This document shows, piece after piece, positions 43,128-52,202 of a stretch of 64,000 nucleotides of DNA (position 1 is its first letter; every line of letters starts with the position of its first letter). The notes below the pieces were generated by a model that saw only the letters and a program-made list of their open reading frames with translations, did not search any database and was not told where the DNA came from. The position numbers and the translations under genes are program-made. Source of the stretch: Chitinophagaceae bacterium (lineage in GTDB: Bacteria > Bacteroidota > Bacteroidia > Chitinophagales > Chitinophagaceae); the NCBI GenBank assembly GCA_016719165.1, contig JADKAJ010000001.1, positions 1,054,001 to 1,118,000 on the forward strand. The letters run 5' to 3'.

Positions 43128-44759
43128 TTAAGCCTCTCTCATAAACGGATAACCGTAATCTGTTGGAGGATTAAATGTTTCTTTGATCGTCCTGGCACTT
43201 AACCAGCGATATAAATTTAATATCGACCCGGCCTTGTCATTTGTTCCAGAACCCCTCGCACCACCAAAGGGCTGTTGCCCTACTACTGCACCGGTTGGTT
43301 TGTCATTGATATAAAAATTTCCGGCCGCATTCCGTAGTTTATGGGTCGCCAATTCCACTGCTGCCCTGTCCTGGGCAATGATTGAACCGGTTAACGCATA
43401 TGGAGAGGTAGAATCAACCAGTTCCAGTGTTTTTTCAAAACTATTTGCCGGATAAATATATACTGTCAATACCGGGCCAAATATCTCTTCACACATCGTC
43501 ACATACTTTGGATTCTTCGCTTCGATGATAGTTGGCTGAATAAACCAACCTTCTTTACTATCACATTTTCCGCCCACCCATATCTCTGCTTTGGGATCTT
43601 TTTTGGCATTGTCGATGTATCTTTTAATATTATTAAAACTCTTTTCGTCAATCACAGCATTAATAAAATTTGAAAAATCTTCCGTTGTTCCCATTTTAAA
43701 ACTCTTCACACCGGCGATTAATTTTTTCTTCACTTCTTCTGCCATATTAGAAGGGATATAAGCTCTCGAAGCAGCAGAACATTTTTGTCCCTGGAACTCG
43801 AACGCACCACGAAGCAATGCTGTAACCACTACATCAGGATCTGCGGTTTTATGGGCAATAACAAAATCCTTACCACCCGTCTCTCCTACAATTCTGGGAT
43901 AGGATTTGTAATTAGCCATATTCTTACCGATCGTTTCCCACATGTTATTAAACACTCCGGTAGATCCGGTAAAATGAACACCGGCAAAATCCCGGTGATT
44001 GAAACAAACCTTACCAATGGTGGGGCCATCTACATAAATCAAATTGATAACTCCATCAGGTAAGCCGGCTTCTTTTAATACCCGCATTGTCATTTGTGCT
44101 GCATAAATCTGTGTATTGGCACATTTCCAAACCACCACATTGCCACACATGGCTGCTGATGTCGGAAGGTTACCCCCGATAGCAGTAAAGTTGAAAGGAG
44201 TAATTGCCAATACAAAACCTTCCAGGGGACGATACTCCATTCTATTATGCATTCCCGGGCTGCTGATAGGTTGTTGTTTATATATTTCAGAAAGAAAATG
44301 GACATTGAAACGTAAAAAATCGATCAACTCACAGGCAGCGTCGATCTCTGCCTGGAAAGCATTTTTACTTTGCCCCAGCATGGTACAGCCATTAATATAG
44401 GGGCGGTATTTTGTTGCTAACAAATCAGCAGCTTTTAAAAAAATATTTGCCCTGTTCTCCCAACTTGTATTGGCCCAGCTATCTTTAGCTGCTAATGCTG
44501 CTTCGATGGCCAGGTGGACATGCTTCTCTTCTCCGGCATGAAAATAGCCAAGTGTATGCTTTTTTTCATGCGGCGGATGCATGGCTACTTTTTTCCCGGT
44601 TCTTACTTCTTTGCTTCCGATATACATCGGCACATCAATCTCAAAGCCCTTTAATTCTTCCAGTACTTCTTTTAATCTTTTCTTTTCAGCTGAACCAGGT
44701 GCATAGCTTAATACAGGCTCATTAACAGGCATTGGGTAAGCAAAAGTTCCGATACTCAT
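43128..44759 (-). CDS. pruA: L-glutamate gamma-semialdehyde dehydrogenase (1-pyrroline-5-carboxylate dehydrogenase)
   Basis: PruA oxidises glutamate semialdehyde from proline catabolism to glutamate with NAD. The 543 residues are an aldehyde dehydrogenase with the NAD-binding FTGSTGVFNNMWE, general base Glu in VGETGGKDFVIAH, catalytic Cys in FEFQGQKCSAASRAY, and the C-terminal YINDKPTGAVVGQQPFGGARGSGTNDKAG diagnostic of the P5C branch (split by species-conserved residues). No proline dehydrogenase is fused or adjacent, so putA function would be supplied by a separate gene. It is a stand-alone type, common in Bacteroidota. Confidence 0.96.
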   Translation of the reverse strand: MSIGTFAYPMPVNEPVLSYAPGSAEKKRLKEVLEELKGFEIDVPMYIGSKEVRTGKKVAMHPPHEKKHTLGYFHAGEEKHVHLAIEAALAAKDSWANTSWENRANIFLKAADLLATKYRPYINGCTMLGQSKNAFQAEIDAACELIDFLRFNVHFLSEIYKQQPISSPGMHNRMEYRPLEGFVLAITPFNFTAIGGNLPTSAAMCGNVVVWKCANTQIYAAQMTMRVLKEAGLPDGVINLIYVDGPTIGKVCFNHRDFAGVHFTGSTGVFNNMWETIGKNMANYKSYPRIVGETGGKDFVIAHKTADPDVVVTALLRGAFEFQGQKCSAASRAYIPSNMAEEVKKKLIAGVKSFKMGTTEDFSNFINAVIDEKSFNNIKRYIDNAKKDPKAEIWVGGKCDSKEGWFIQPTIIEAKNPKYVTMCEEIFGPVLTVYIYPANSFEKTLELVDSTSPYALTGSIIAQDRAAVELATHKLRNAAGNFYINDKPTGAVVGQQPFGGARGSGTNDKAGSILNLYRWLSARTIKETFNPPTDYGYPFMREA

Positions 44760-44845
44760 AACAATATTTTTTAGTTATATTGGTTAATTCAAATTGTACC
44801 CTTGTTTCAATATTTCCGGGTTTCCGGCATTAATAGTAAAGCAAA

Positions 44846-45938
44846 CTATGAACTGGTTTCCTTTTCACTCATCAGGTATGCTTTAATAAAACCGTCCAGT
44901 TCTCCGTCCATTACCGGTCCCACGTTGCCCACTTCGTAATCAGTACGGTGATCCTTGATCATTTTATAGGGATGGAAAACATAACTTCTTATCTGGCTAC
45001 CCCATTCGATTTTTTTCTTGGTAGAATTAGTAGCATCTTTTATTGCCTGCCTTTTACGCAGTTCTTCTTCATACAAGCGGCTTTTCAACATTTGCATAGC
45101 CAGTTCCCTGTTGCCTAACTGGCTCCTGTCCTGCTGGCAGACAACTACAATACCTGTGGGAATATGTGTTAACTGTACTTTCGTTTCTACTTTGTTTACA
45201 TTCTGTCCGCCGGCACCACCGCTTCGCGACGTTTCCATCTTTACATCTGCAGGATTTATTTCGATATTGATAGTATCGTCTACCAGTGGATAAACAAATA
45301 CGGAAACGAAAGAAGTATGCCTTCTTGCATTGCTGTCAAAAGGGGAAATTCGTACCAGCCTGTGCACACCACTTTCTGCTTTTAAGAAACCATAAGCAAA
45401 GGGCCCGTCAAATTGTAAGGTACAGGTTTTAATACCAGCCCCATCCCCCCATTGCCAGTCCAGTTCTGTTATTTTCCAGCCTTGCTTTTCACCATACATG
45501 CGGTACATACGGGCAAGCATTTCTGCCCAGTCCTGGCTTTCGGTGCCCCCTGCCCCGGAGTTTATCTGCAAAACTGCCGGCAATTCATCCTCTGGTTCAT
45601 TAAGGGTGGCTTTAAATTCAGCATCATCCAGCAAAAGCAATGCTTTATCGTAGGCTTCTTTTGTTTCTTCTTCAGTAGCATCACCAGCTTTCCAAAATTC
45701 GAATAGAACGGCAAAATCTTCCACGGCCGTTTCAGCGGTCTCATAGAGTTTTATCCAATATTCGTTAAGCTTGATATTCTTAAGAATTTCAGTAGCCCTT
45801 TTGTTATCATCCCAAAAACCCGGGCTGAGGGAAAGTTGCTTGTCTTCTGCTATCTTATATTGTCGGTTATCGACGTCAAAGAAACCTCCTTATCCCGGCA
45901 ATGCGGGACCGCATATCATTTAATTTTTCGATTGTCAT
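44846..45938 (-). CDS. prfB: Peptide chain release factor 2, with programmed +1 frameshift
   Basis: RF2 releases peptides at UGA and UAA. Translation begins at ATG 45938, reads 20 codons to CTT, meets UGA (45878-45876), and continues in the +1 frame (GAC) to 44846, giving about 363 residues, the normal RF2 size. The codon-recognition tripeptide is SPF (in SPFDSNARRH) and the catalytic GGQ is in GGAGGQNVNKVET. An AGGAGG three bases before CTT-TGA matches the E. coli frameshift stimulator in position. A TAACTTTG (45943-45950) resembling a -7 element lies only four bases before the ATG, without a good -33 partner. Confidence 0.97.
45876..45890 (-). promoter_or_regulatory. prfB programmed frameshift site
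   Basis: On the minus strand AGGAGG (45890-45885), TTT, CTT and the in-frame TGA (45878-45876) reproduce the RF2 autoregulatory site. Low RF2 leaves the UGA unread, letting the ribosome slip +1 from CTT to TTT and continue. Confidence 0.95.
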
Positions 45939-46102
45939 GACGCAAAGTTAAGGGAAAGGCAATTAGCTGAATAATTATAGAACTACGCCTATCAATCACC
46001 CTGGAAATAAGCCTTTAATTTAATCGGTTTTTTTCCTATTTATGCTGAAACTTTTCCTGAACTTCATTGTTGCTATCTTTTTTGAACAAAAATTTTAACG
46101 CA

Positions 46103-46939
46103 ATGAAAAAGTATTTTTTACCAGTAACAGTAGTGCTCTCACTATTATTTGTTTCCTGCAATAACGACGATAAAAAAAAAGAGACTGAAATGAAAGAACC
46201 CAAATTAAAAGAAGAAAATGTCACTTATTCACCGGCCGGCATCAAAGACAGCCTTGTGCTGGATGGTTATGTGGCCTATGATGAAAATATTGAAGGCAAG
46301 CGTCCGGCTGTGCTGGTTGTGCATGAGTGGTGGGGATTGAATGATTATGTAAAAATGAGAGTAAGGGAACTTGCCAAACTTGGCTATATCGCAATGGCGC
46401 TAGATATGTATGGAAATGGGAAAAGAGCTGATAATCCCACTGATGCAGGTAATCTTGCAGGTCCTTTTTACCAGAATCCGCAAATGGCCAAAGAAAGGTT
46501 TGATGCTGCACTGGTTAAATTAAAATCATACAGCCAGGCAGATGCAAGTAAAGTTGCAGCGATTGGTTATTGTTTTGGTGGTACCCAGGTTTTAAATATG
46601 GCCAATTTAGGAGAAGATCTTGTAGCTGTGGTAAGTTTCCATGGAGGGTTGAAAGTTGTAACACCCGATAAAAATCTACTTAAAGCACAGGTTTTAGTCT
46701 GCCATGGTGCAGCTGACCCATTTGTGCCACAGGCAGAAGTTGATCTTTTCAGAAAGCAAATGGACTCTATCGGGGCGAAATACACGTTTAAAGCCTACGA
46801 GGGGGCCACCCATGCCTTTAGTAATCCTGATGCAACTGCCAACGGGCAAAAGTTTAATATCCCGATTGCCTATAATGCCGCAGCTGACACTGCCTCCTGG
46901 AAGGACATGAAGGACTTTTTTGGAACTATTTTTAAATAG
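46103..46939 (+). CDS. Dienelactone hydrolase-family lipoprotein
   Basis: From ATG 46103 the 278-residue protein has a lipobox LLFVSC (Cys18), an acidic/Lys linker, and an alpha/beta hydrolase of the DLH type. The catalytic triad is readable: Cys nucleophile in GYCFGG, Asp in HGAADPFVP and His in GATHAFSNP, and HEWWGLNDYVK forms the oxyanion-side loop. The periplasmic lipoprotein location makes a role in chlorocatechol breakdown unlikely; a general esterase is more probable. It is followed by a terminator and starts 164 bases from the divergent prfB. Confidence 0.88.
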   Translation: MKKYFLPVTVVLSLLFVSCNNDDKKKETEMKEPKLKEENVTYSPAGIKDSLVLDGYVAYDENIEGKRPAVLVVHEWWGLNDYVKMRVRELAKLGYIAMALDMYGNGKRADNPTDAGNLAGPFYQNPQMAKERFDAALVKLKSYSQADASKVAAIGYCFGGTQVLNMANLGEDLVAVVSFHGGLKVVTPDKNLLKAQVLVCHGAADPFVPQAEVDLFRKQMDSIGAKYTFKAYEGATHAFSNPDATANGQKFNIPIAYNAAADTASWKDMKDFFGTIFK

Positions 46940-46959
46940 TACTTTTACTAACGATTTTG

Positions 46960-46986
46960 AAAGCCTGGAAATTTCCGGGCTTTTTT
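46960..46986 (+). terminator. Intrinsic terminator
   Basis: AAAGCCTGGAAA and TTTCCGGGCTTT (46960-46983, one G-T pair) form a self-complementary stem running into Ts, 20 bases after the dienelactone hydrolase stop. Confidence 0.75.
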
Positions 46987-47136
46987 AATTTTAAATAATT
47001 TTTATAAAGGCTTTATAATCAGCAAAATTGCATAAAATACGGTGCGCCAAATTCGAAAAATTACTTAGTAAAGCTATGAAATACAAAAAGTAGTTTCTAT
47101 TTTGTCAGCCCTTTAGGATACTAAAAACGAATCCCT

Positions 47137-47847
47137 TTGAAAAAAATACTTTTTCTTCTTTTTACTGGTAGTCTTTTCCTGGCTTCATGTAAAAAGGACA
47201 ATTTTATTCCCCCGATAAAAGAAGAATCCTGTGTATTACAAACCGGTAACCCTGCAGGACGTTCTTACACTTCAGATTCGTTGATTTCATTTACATGTAC
47301 CGCTAAACATTGTGGTATCTTACCCCTGAGTACAAAGAACTATTGGATCTATGAAGACTCGGTTTTTAGTGATGGGGTCTTTCAAAAGGTTCAGTATGAC
47401 ACCCTTCGGTTTCACAAAACCTGGAAATCCCTTTCTGATGAACTCGTTTGGTGGGAAAGCAATATTTCAATTGGTCTTCCGGATAAATTATATGCCAATG
47501 ATTCCGCCTTCTTCAAAATTGAAGATCGATTCTTCACACCCGGAATTGTTGATGTAAAGAAAGATTTTAGCCTTTTCCCCGGTGATTCCATCCGATATCT
47601 TGCCAGTTTTGAAGATGCGGCCGCGATGGGTCGTTCACTTAAAATGCAGGAAACTATTAAAACACCTGCTGGTTCATTCAGCGATTATGTTTACTTCGAA
47701 AAAAATGCCCGGAACTACCGTAAAGACCAGGTTTATTTCAAGCCTGGTGTCGGTGTTGTAAAATATATCCAGGAAAAAGCTCCTATGGGTTCTCCGCAAA
47801 TTATGCTGCAACAGGTGTGCACATTAATAAGTTATCATATTGAGTAA
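47137..47847 (+). CDS. Hypothetical lipoprotein
   Basis: The 236-residue protein starts at TTG 47137, needed for its signal peptide (MKKILFLLFTGSLFLASC; lipobox LASC, Cys18). The remainder is beta-rich with aromatic strands such as NYWIYEDSV, RFHKTWKSLSDELVWWESN and DQVYFKPGVGVVKYIQ, the last resembling the C-terminal strand of periplasmic hypothetical proteins that share a 'YFKPGVGxVK' element. No family is assigned. It lies alone between the terminated hydrolase gene and a convergent gene pair. Confidence 0.65.
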   Translation: MKKILFLLFTGSLFLASCKKDNFIPPIKEESCVLQTGNPAGRSYTSDSLISFTCTAKHCGILPLSTKNYWIYEDSVFSDGVFQKVQYDTLRFHKTWKSLSDELVWWESNISIGLPDKLYANDSAFFKIEDRFFTPGIVDVKKDFSLFPGDSIRYLASFEDAAAMGRSLKMQETIKTPAGSFSDYVYFEKNARNYRKDQVYFKPGVGVVKYIQEKAPMGSPQIMLQQVCTLISYHIE

Positions 47848-47880
47848 ATAAACGGAGAAGCACTTCTTTAGCAGCAATAC

Positions 47881-48309
47881 TTACTTTTCCAGGTTTTGGG
47901 CAATCTCTTTTAACATCAATGAATATTCTGCACTGTAACTTTTCTTTTCAGGAATATCAAGTTTGGCATTATCATAAGCAGCCTCCAGGAAAAGATAAGC
48001 CATTTTGGCCTGCTCCTTTGTATAAAAAAAAGAGGCAAACTTACTTTGGTCATCAAACTTTTTCAGGCTTATACCATGCCGATAAAAATTAACCGGCAGT
48101 ATTATCCTTCCCGGAATGAAATAAGAAGATTCATCAGCAATTAATTGGAAATAGGTTGAGTAATATTCCACCATTTTGAATACCCGTTCTTTTAATTCAT
48201 CATCCGATTCAATGCGATCTGGCCTCCTCCTCCATCTATTATACTCTTCATCAAACAGTTTTGTTGCATAACCTTCATCAATCTTCTTCAGGTGCCAGAT
48301 CAATTTCAA
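47881..48309 (-). CDS. Hypothetical soluble protein
   Basis: The 142-residue protein begins at TTG 48309, overlapping the stop of the upstream lipoprotein gene in the four bases TTGA. It is charged and helical: KLIWHLKKIDEGYATKLFDEEYNRWRRRPDRI, then FYTKEQAKMAYLFLEAAYDNAK and AEYSLMLKEIAQNLEK. No signal peptide is apparent, and no family is recognised. Its close coupling to the lipoprotein gene suggests a joint function, which is unknown. Confidence 0.55.
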   Translation of the reverse strand: MKLIWHLKKIDEGYATKLFDEEYNRWRRRPDRIESDDELKERVFKMVEYYSTYFQLIADESSYFIPGRIILPVNFYRHGISLKKFDDQSKFASFFYTKEQAKMAYLFLEAAYDNAKLDIPEKKSYSAEYSLMLKEIAQNLEK

Positions 48310-48698
48310 ACGTTGTCCCCCATATTGACAACTTCTGTTAATCGTAACACCCCATCTTTAAAACCAGAGAAAACAGATTTAAAACTCCCAAAGCCCCTTC
48401 CACCATCATAAACAATGAGGTTATTTTCTTCTTTGATAGTCCAGTTGCCTTTTATATTAACACTGTCTATCTGGTTAAAGGCGCCATTTTCTGAAAAACG
48501 GATCAATTTTAAACATTTAAGACCGGTTAATGAATCCTGGATGACTGCATAAATACTATCCTGCTTTTTATTCAAAAGATCTTCCTCCGGATATAATATA
48601 AACCAATTACCAATTACTATTTTATGCAGGTTCTCATTTTTTGAAGCATGCTGACAAGAAAGGAACATGGTGAACACAATAAATACTATATAACGCAT
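48306..48698 (-). CDS. Hypothetical small lipoprotein
   Basis: The 130-residue protein has a lipobox MFLSC (Cys15) and a small beta domain: IVIGNWFILYPEEDLL, GLKCLKLIRFSENGAF, VNIKGNWTIKEENNLIVYDGG. The WxI-then-strand pattern resembles lipocalin-like folds, but the domain is short. The gene is coupled to the downstream 142-residue gene by a TTGA overlap. Function unknown. Confidence 0.6.
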   Translation of the reverse strand: MRYIVFIVFTMFLSCQHASKNENLHKIVIGNWFILYPEEDLLNKKQDSIYAVIQDSLTGLKCLKLIRFSENGAFNQIDSVNIKGNWTIKEENNLIVYDGGRGFGSFKSVFSGFKDGVLRLTEVVNMGDNV

Positions 48699-48711
48699 GT
48701 TGCAAATATAA

Positions 48712-48740
48712 AAAGTCCCTCTGCAAAGCAGAAGGACTTT
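48712..48740 (-). terminator. Intrinsic terminator
   Basis: A 13-bp stem with one mismatch (AAAGTCCCTCTGC at 48712-48724, GCAGAAGGACTTT at 48728-48740) and a three-base loop lies 20 bases beyond the 304-residue lipoprotein gene's stop, followed on the minus strand by Ts. Confidence 0.75.
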
Positions 48741-48759
48741 ACAAACCAGTTCATAGAAA

Positions 48760-49674
48760 TTAAGGTAAGGTTATCAGTCTTTGATTATTGCCATTATTCC
48801 AGGTAAGCATCGCCTTGTTATCACAGTTACCATTATTTGGAGCACCATAGTCAAGGAACAACACCCTGCTGTTTATCTTTATTTTCAATACGCCGTTGCT
48901 GATCCAGGGACAAACAACTTTCTTGATCAACGGAGATTCTGTATTCAGGTTGACTACCAGGCCACCATTGAATTCTGTTTTTGATCTTCCTTCAATACTA
49001 TACGCATCGTCGCGGATCGGACGGGTGTTACCACCCTGAATTTGTTTCACATACTTGATACCATCATACTTGTATCCTCTTCCGTTTGGAAAAGTTACTT
49101 TCCCGCCTGTAACCTGTACAGTAAATTTAATATTCCCATTCTCACTCAGGTTACTGAGTACTTTTGTACCCTCTATATGAGCACGGTTCAGGTAGAAATC
49201 AACAAAGGTAATTGTCATTACAGCTCCCGGTCTTCGGATAGGGGCTGTCAGGTGAATAACAATCGCTCCTCTCCGGTATTTACCATCAGCACAGAGGCAA
49301 CCATTAGGCCCGAAATCAATGGTAATGGTTTTTGGATAGGTGCTGTCATTCGGTGTAACCGTAATGACTGCACAAGGTCCGAGGCGTAAACGTAGTTCTT
49401 CAAAAGCGGGCAACAAACGGCCACTGGCATCAGCAGAACGGCCATACATACTTGCATCGCCTTCTTCTTCTGCGGCTATCATACTTACATCTTCTGCATC
49501 ATCGAAGCTGGCTTCCGCCTGGCTGCTCTCATCAGAAAAAGTTGCTGCTTCTTCTTCTGTTAATGTATCAGCGGTGGTAGAGAGACTGTTTTCTTTCTGA
49601 CAGGATATCAGAAAAACTGAGAATAATACTGCAAACGCAGTAACTGTAATCCGGTTTAGTGATAAAGTTTTCAT
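48760..49674 (-). CDS. Hypothetical acidic lipoprotein
   Basis: The 304-residue protein has a long N-terminus with lipobox FLISC (Cys25), a Glu/Asp/Ser-rich tether (about 30-75: EEEAATFSDESS, EEEGDASM), and a beta-rich C-terminal domain (about 95-304) with ITIDFGPNGCLCADGKYRRG. That segment contains two nearby cysteines (CLC) and RRGAIVIHLT and ends in cysteine-containing strands (NNGNCDNKAMLTW). No family is assigned. A surface or periplasmic ligand-binding role is a guess. It has its own terminator. Confidence 0.6.
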   Translation of the reverse strand: MKTLSLNRITVTAFAVLFSVFLISCQKENSLSTTADTLTEEEAATFSDESSQAEASFDDAEDVSMIAAEEEGDASMYGRSADASGRLLPAFEELRLRLGPCAVITVTPNDSTYPKTITIDFGPNGCLCADGKYRRGAIVIHLTAPIRRPGAVMTITFVDFYLNRAHIEGTKVLSNLSENGNIKFTVQVTGGKVTFPNGRGYKYDGIKYVKQIQGGNTRPIRDDAYSIEGRSKTEFNGGLVVNLNTESPLIKKVVCPWISNGVLKIKINSRVLFLDYGAPNNGNCDNKAMLTWNNGNNQRLITLP

Positions 49675-49771
49675 GGCTATACTTTTTGTTTATAAATTAT
49701 TAACGAAACTTTGGAACTAAACAGAGCAAGAAAGTTTAAAGAAGGATAAATTATTTTATTTTACTCTTTAA

Positions 49772-50687
49772 ATGCAGGTTATCATTAACTATTTAAAGGG
49801 GGTATTTCTACGAAACCAATAAACAGATTCTAATACTGGTTTCCATTTTTACAGCCACCCTTGTTGTCTCGAATTACTATTTTGGGATCAATGAATTTAT
49901 CCAAAATAAAAGTTCACTTGCCGTTAAACTTATTCTATGGTATGCAGTCTTCGGGGTTGCCTTTGCCCTTCCCCATTTGGTGATTCACATATATAGAAAA
50001 GGAAAGATGACGATATCTCCAGTTTTTCTATTTCTTATTCTGCTGGCCCCTGCGATCTTTTCTGTTAAGAACAGTCTTACAATCAGTTTTATCATTACTC
50101 CGGATAAAAACCGGGATCATTACTGGAACCATATCCTTTACTGGCCTCTTTTACTGGTTATTGTAACAGCTATACTGTTGCTCGTATGGAGAATCTTTGA
50201 TAAAGAAGAACCATTTTATGGATTAACAAAAAAGAATTTCAAGCTTAAGCCATATCTTTTAATGTTGATTATAATGATTCCATTCATTGCCGCAGCATCC
50301 ACCCAAACTGATTTTCTTATTACTTATCCAAAACTTAAAGCAATTGCAGAAGTAGCGAATGAAAAAAAAATCGATTGGTGGCATCAATTACTTTTTGAAC
50401 TATCCTACGGAAGTGATTTTTTTACAACTGAATTGTTCTTTCGTGGTTTTTTGATACTCGCCTTTATAAAATGGGCAGGCAGGGATACAATCCTGCCGAT
50501 GGCTGCTTTTTATTGTACCATTCATTTTGGCAAACCTTTGGGAGAATGTATCAGTTCTTATTTTGGAGGAATACTCCTTGGGGTAATTGTGTATAATACC
50601 CGTTCTATCTGGGGAGGGTTAATAGTACACCTGGGAATTGCGTGGTTAATGGAAGTTGGCGGCTATATCGGAAATATGATAAAATAA
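49772..50687 (+). CDS. CPBP-family membrane protein (apparent one-base frameshift near the N-terminus)
   Basis: A 236-codon frame starts at TTG 49977, but the same frame is open back to 49797 and reads as a hydrophobic N-terminus (TNKQILILVSIFTATLVVSN). An ATG at 49772 begins MQVIINYLKG in another frame, so a single extra G in the G5 run at 49798-49802 separates the two. Corrected, the protein would have 304 residues with several membrane helices. The C-terminal region shows CPBP-type motifs: ELFFRGFL (the EExxxR-like glutamate site reads TTELFFRG), FYCTIHFGKPLG and the IVHLGIAW segment with His. CPBP proteins include intramembrane proteases. Confidence 0.75.
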
Positions 50688-50690
50688 AAA

Positions 50691-51041
50691 ACTACAAGCC
50701 GGTAAGCCGGATTCTGTCTTGGGCTATCATTTATCTGTCCCGGCAGTTACCCACCGGGATCAATCTGCCTACCCTGTACCTTGGACGAGCAGTCCTCAAA
50801 ACGGTACTATATGTGGCATTTCAACATGCAAGGTTTACCCGCAATTAGTGTTACCACCAAAAGCCGTAGGCTCTTACCCTACGTTTTCACCTTTGTCCCG
50901 ATTTGCACCGGGATAGTTATTTTCTGTGGCACTGTCTCTTGACTGTTACCAGTCAGCCGGCTCTTCACCGGTGCATTGCTCTGTGTTGTCCGGACTTTCC
51001 TACCCAACTAAAATAGCCGAGTCGATAGCCTGGCTTGTAGT
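50691..51041 (-). ncRNA. rnpB: RNase P RNA, bacterial type A
   Basis: The minus-strand RNA has the universal conserved elements: GGAAAGTCCGG near its 5' end (CR I) and ACAGAATCCGGCTTACC near the 3' end (CR V). The ends pair as helix P1: ACTACAAGCC at 51041-51032 and GGCTTGTAGT at 50700-50691. The length of about 351 bases fits type A. RNase P RNA is the catalytic part of the tRNA 5'-processing enzyme. It is convergent with the CPBP gene (3 bases apart) and its 3' end runs into a T-tract. Confidence 0.95.
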
Positions 51042-51063
51042 ATTACAAAAATAACCATGAAAA

Positions 51064-52083
51064 TCAGTATTGAAAGAATATTTCAGTAGCCCCATATCCA
51101 AAATTGGGGTGATACTGATTAACAAATGATTTCACCTCCCGTTTGAGTCGGAGTTTATCATGTATCTCATCCCTCAGCTTTCCTTCTCCTACCCCATGAA
51201 TGATGATCAGGGAAGGCTGGTGATGCGCTAAAGCAAGATCATAGTACTTATCAAAAGTCTTTAACTGGAGGCTTACAATCTCATAATTACTCATCCGTCG
51301 CCAGTTATCTGTCAATTTTTCAATATGAAGATCCACTACACTGCGGGCAGGCTCCAAATGTTTCCGGGCCTCTGAAGCCTCATAAATCTTATATCCTTTT
51401 GCAGCTAGTTTACCCATCTCCACTTTGTCATCATGCACCTTATCCGGATAATTTTCGAAAAGGAGCTGTGAAAAAGTAGCAAGATTTTTCTTCTTTAATT
51501 CTTCAATTTTAGCAAAGAGTTGTTTGGGCTTTAACCTGACCGATGTTTCGTAATGAGTTTCCTTGTTTCTGGCAGGCTGTACTAAAGAAAACTCAAAGTC
51601 AAAGGAAGGGCTGTCATTCAGGCTGGCAAATTCAATATCATGCAGGTAGAAATCTTCAAATGGCTGAATAGTATTCTTCAGTTCAAAATCAGGTACACCA
51701 AAAAAATGCAGCTTATAAATAAAATTAAATGCTGTCCGGGTATGGTTAACTAAATGCAGTTTCAACTCCTCCACCACAACATCTCCAAATTCATCAGTGT
51801 CCATTACGGGTAAAAAAGTAAGCCAGACCCCGTCTTCAGTTCTGGGTCTCATTTCTGGTTTTTCTCTTCGTACATCATCAATGTATTTTTTTTCTTTTTT
51901 AGTACTCAATATCTTTTTCTCTGAAAATCTTTTAAAATAAGGAAAATCAACCTGGTCTTTATAAACAGGAAAGGTTATTCCCTTCACATCCACCATCAGC
52001 ATCTTGTCATTGATTAAATCGACAATCCTTCCTTCTTCATTTGAGTGAAGAAGCAGCACAATATCACCTATCTGGTACTTCAT
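51064..52083 (-). CDS. DUF2027 and Smr domain protein
   Basis: The 339-residue protein starts with a KOW/SH3-like element (MKYQIGDIVLLLHSNEEGRIVDL), then the DUF2027 beta domain (about 85-220), a helical linker and a C-terminal Smr domain (about 250-339). The Smr motif is VVDLHIEKL, with HGxGxGxL read as IIHGVGEGKLRDEI and the closing FGYGATEIFF. Smr domains are nicking or RNA-cleaving endonuclease modules in MutS2, where they act on branched DNA or stalled ribosomes; in the DUF2027 family the substrate is not known. It lies just upstream of the rnpB promoter region on the same strand. Confidence 0.92.
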   Translation of the reverse strand: MKYQIGDIVLLLHSNEEGRIVDLINDKMLMVDVKGITFPVYKDQVDFPYFKRFSEKKILSTKKEKKYIDDVRREKPEMRPRTEDGVWLTFLPVMDTDEFGDVVVEELKLHLVNHTRTAFNFIYKLHFFGVPDFELKNTIQPFEDFYLHDIEFASLNDSPSFDFEFSLVQPARNKETHYETSVRLKPKQLFAKIEELKKKNLATFSQLLFENYPDKVHDDKVEMGKLAAKGYKIYEASEARKHLEPARSVVDLHIEKLTDNWRRMSNYEIVSLQLKTFDKYYDLALAHHQPSLIIIHGVGEGKLRDEIHDKLRLKREVKSFVNQYHPNFGYGATEIFFQY

Positions 52084-52202
52084 ACGCTGGTCCTTTATTT
52101 ATAAAGGGAACTACAAATTTACAAAATCTGGCTGCAATAGCTCTCAAAAAAAGAGTTGCACATATCCATGTACAACTCAATTCTATAAAACTATTTTTTT
52201 AA

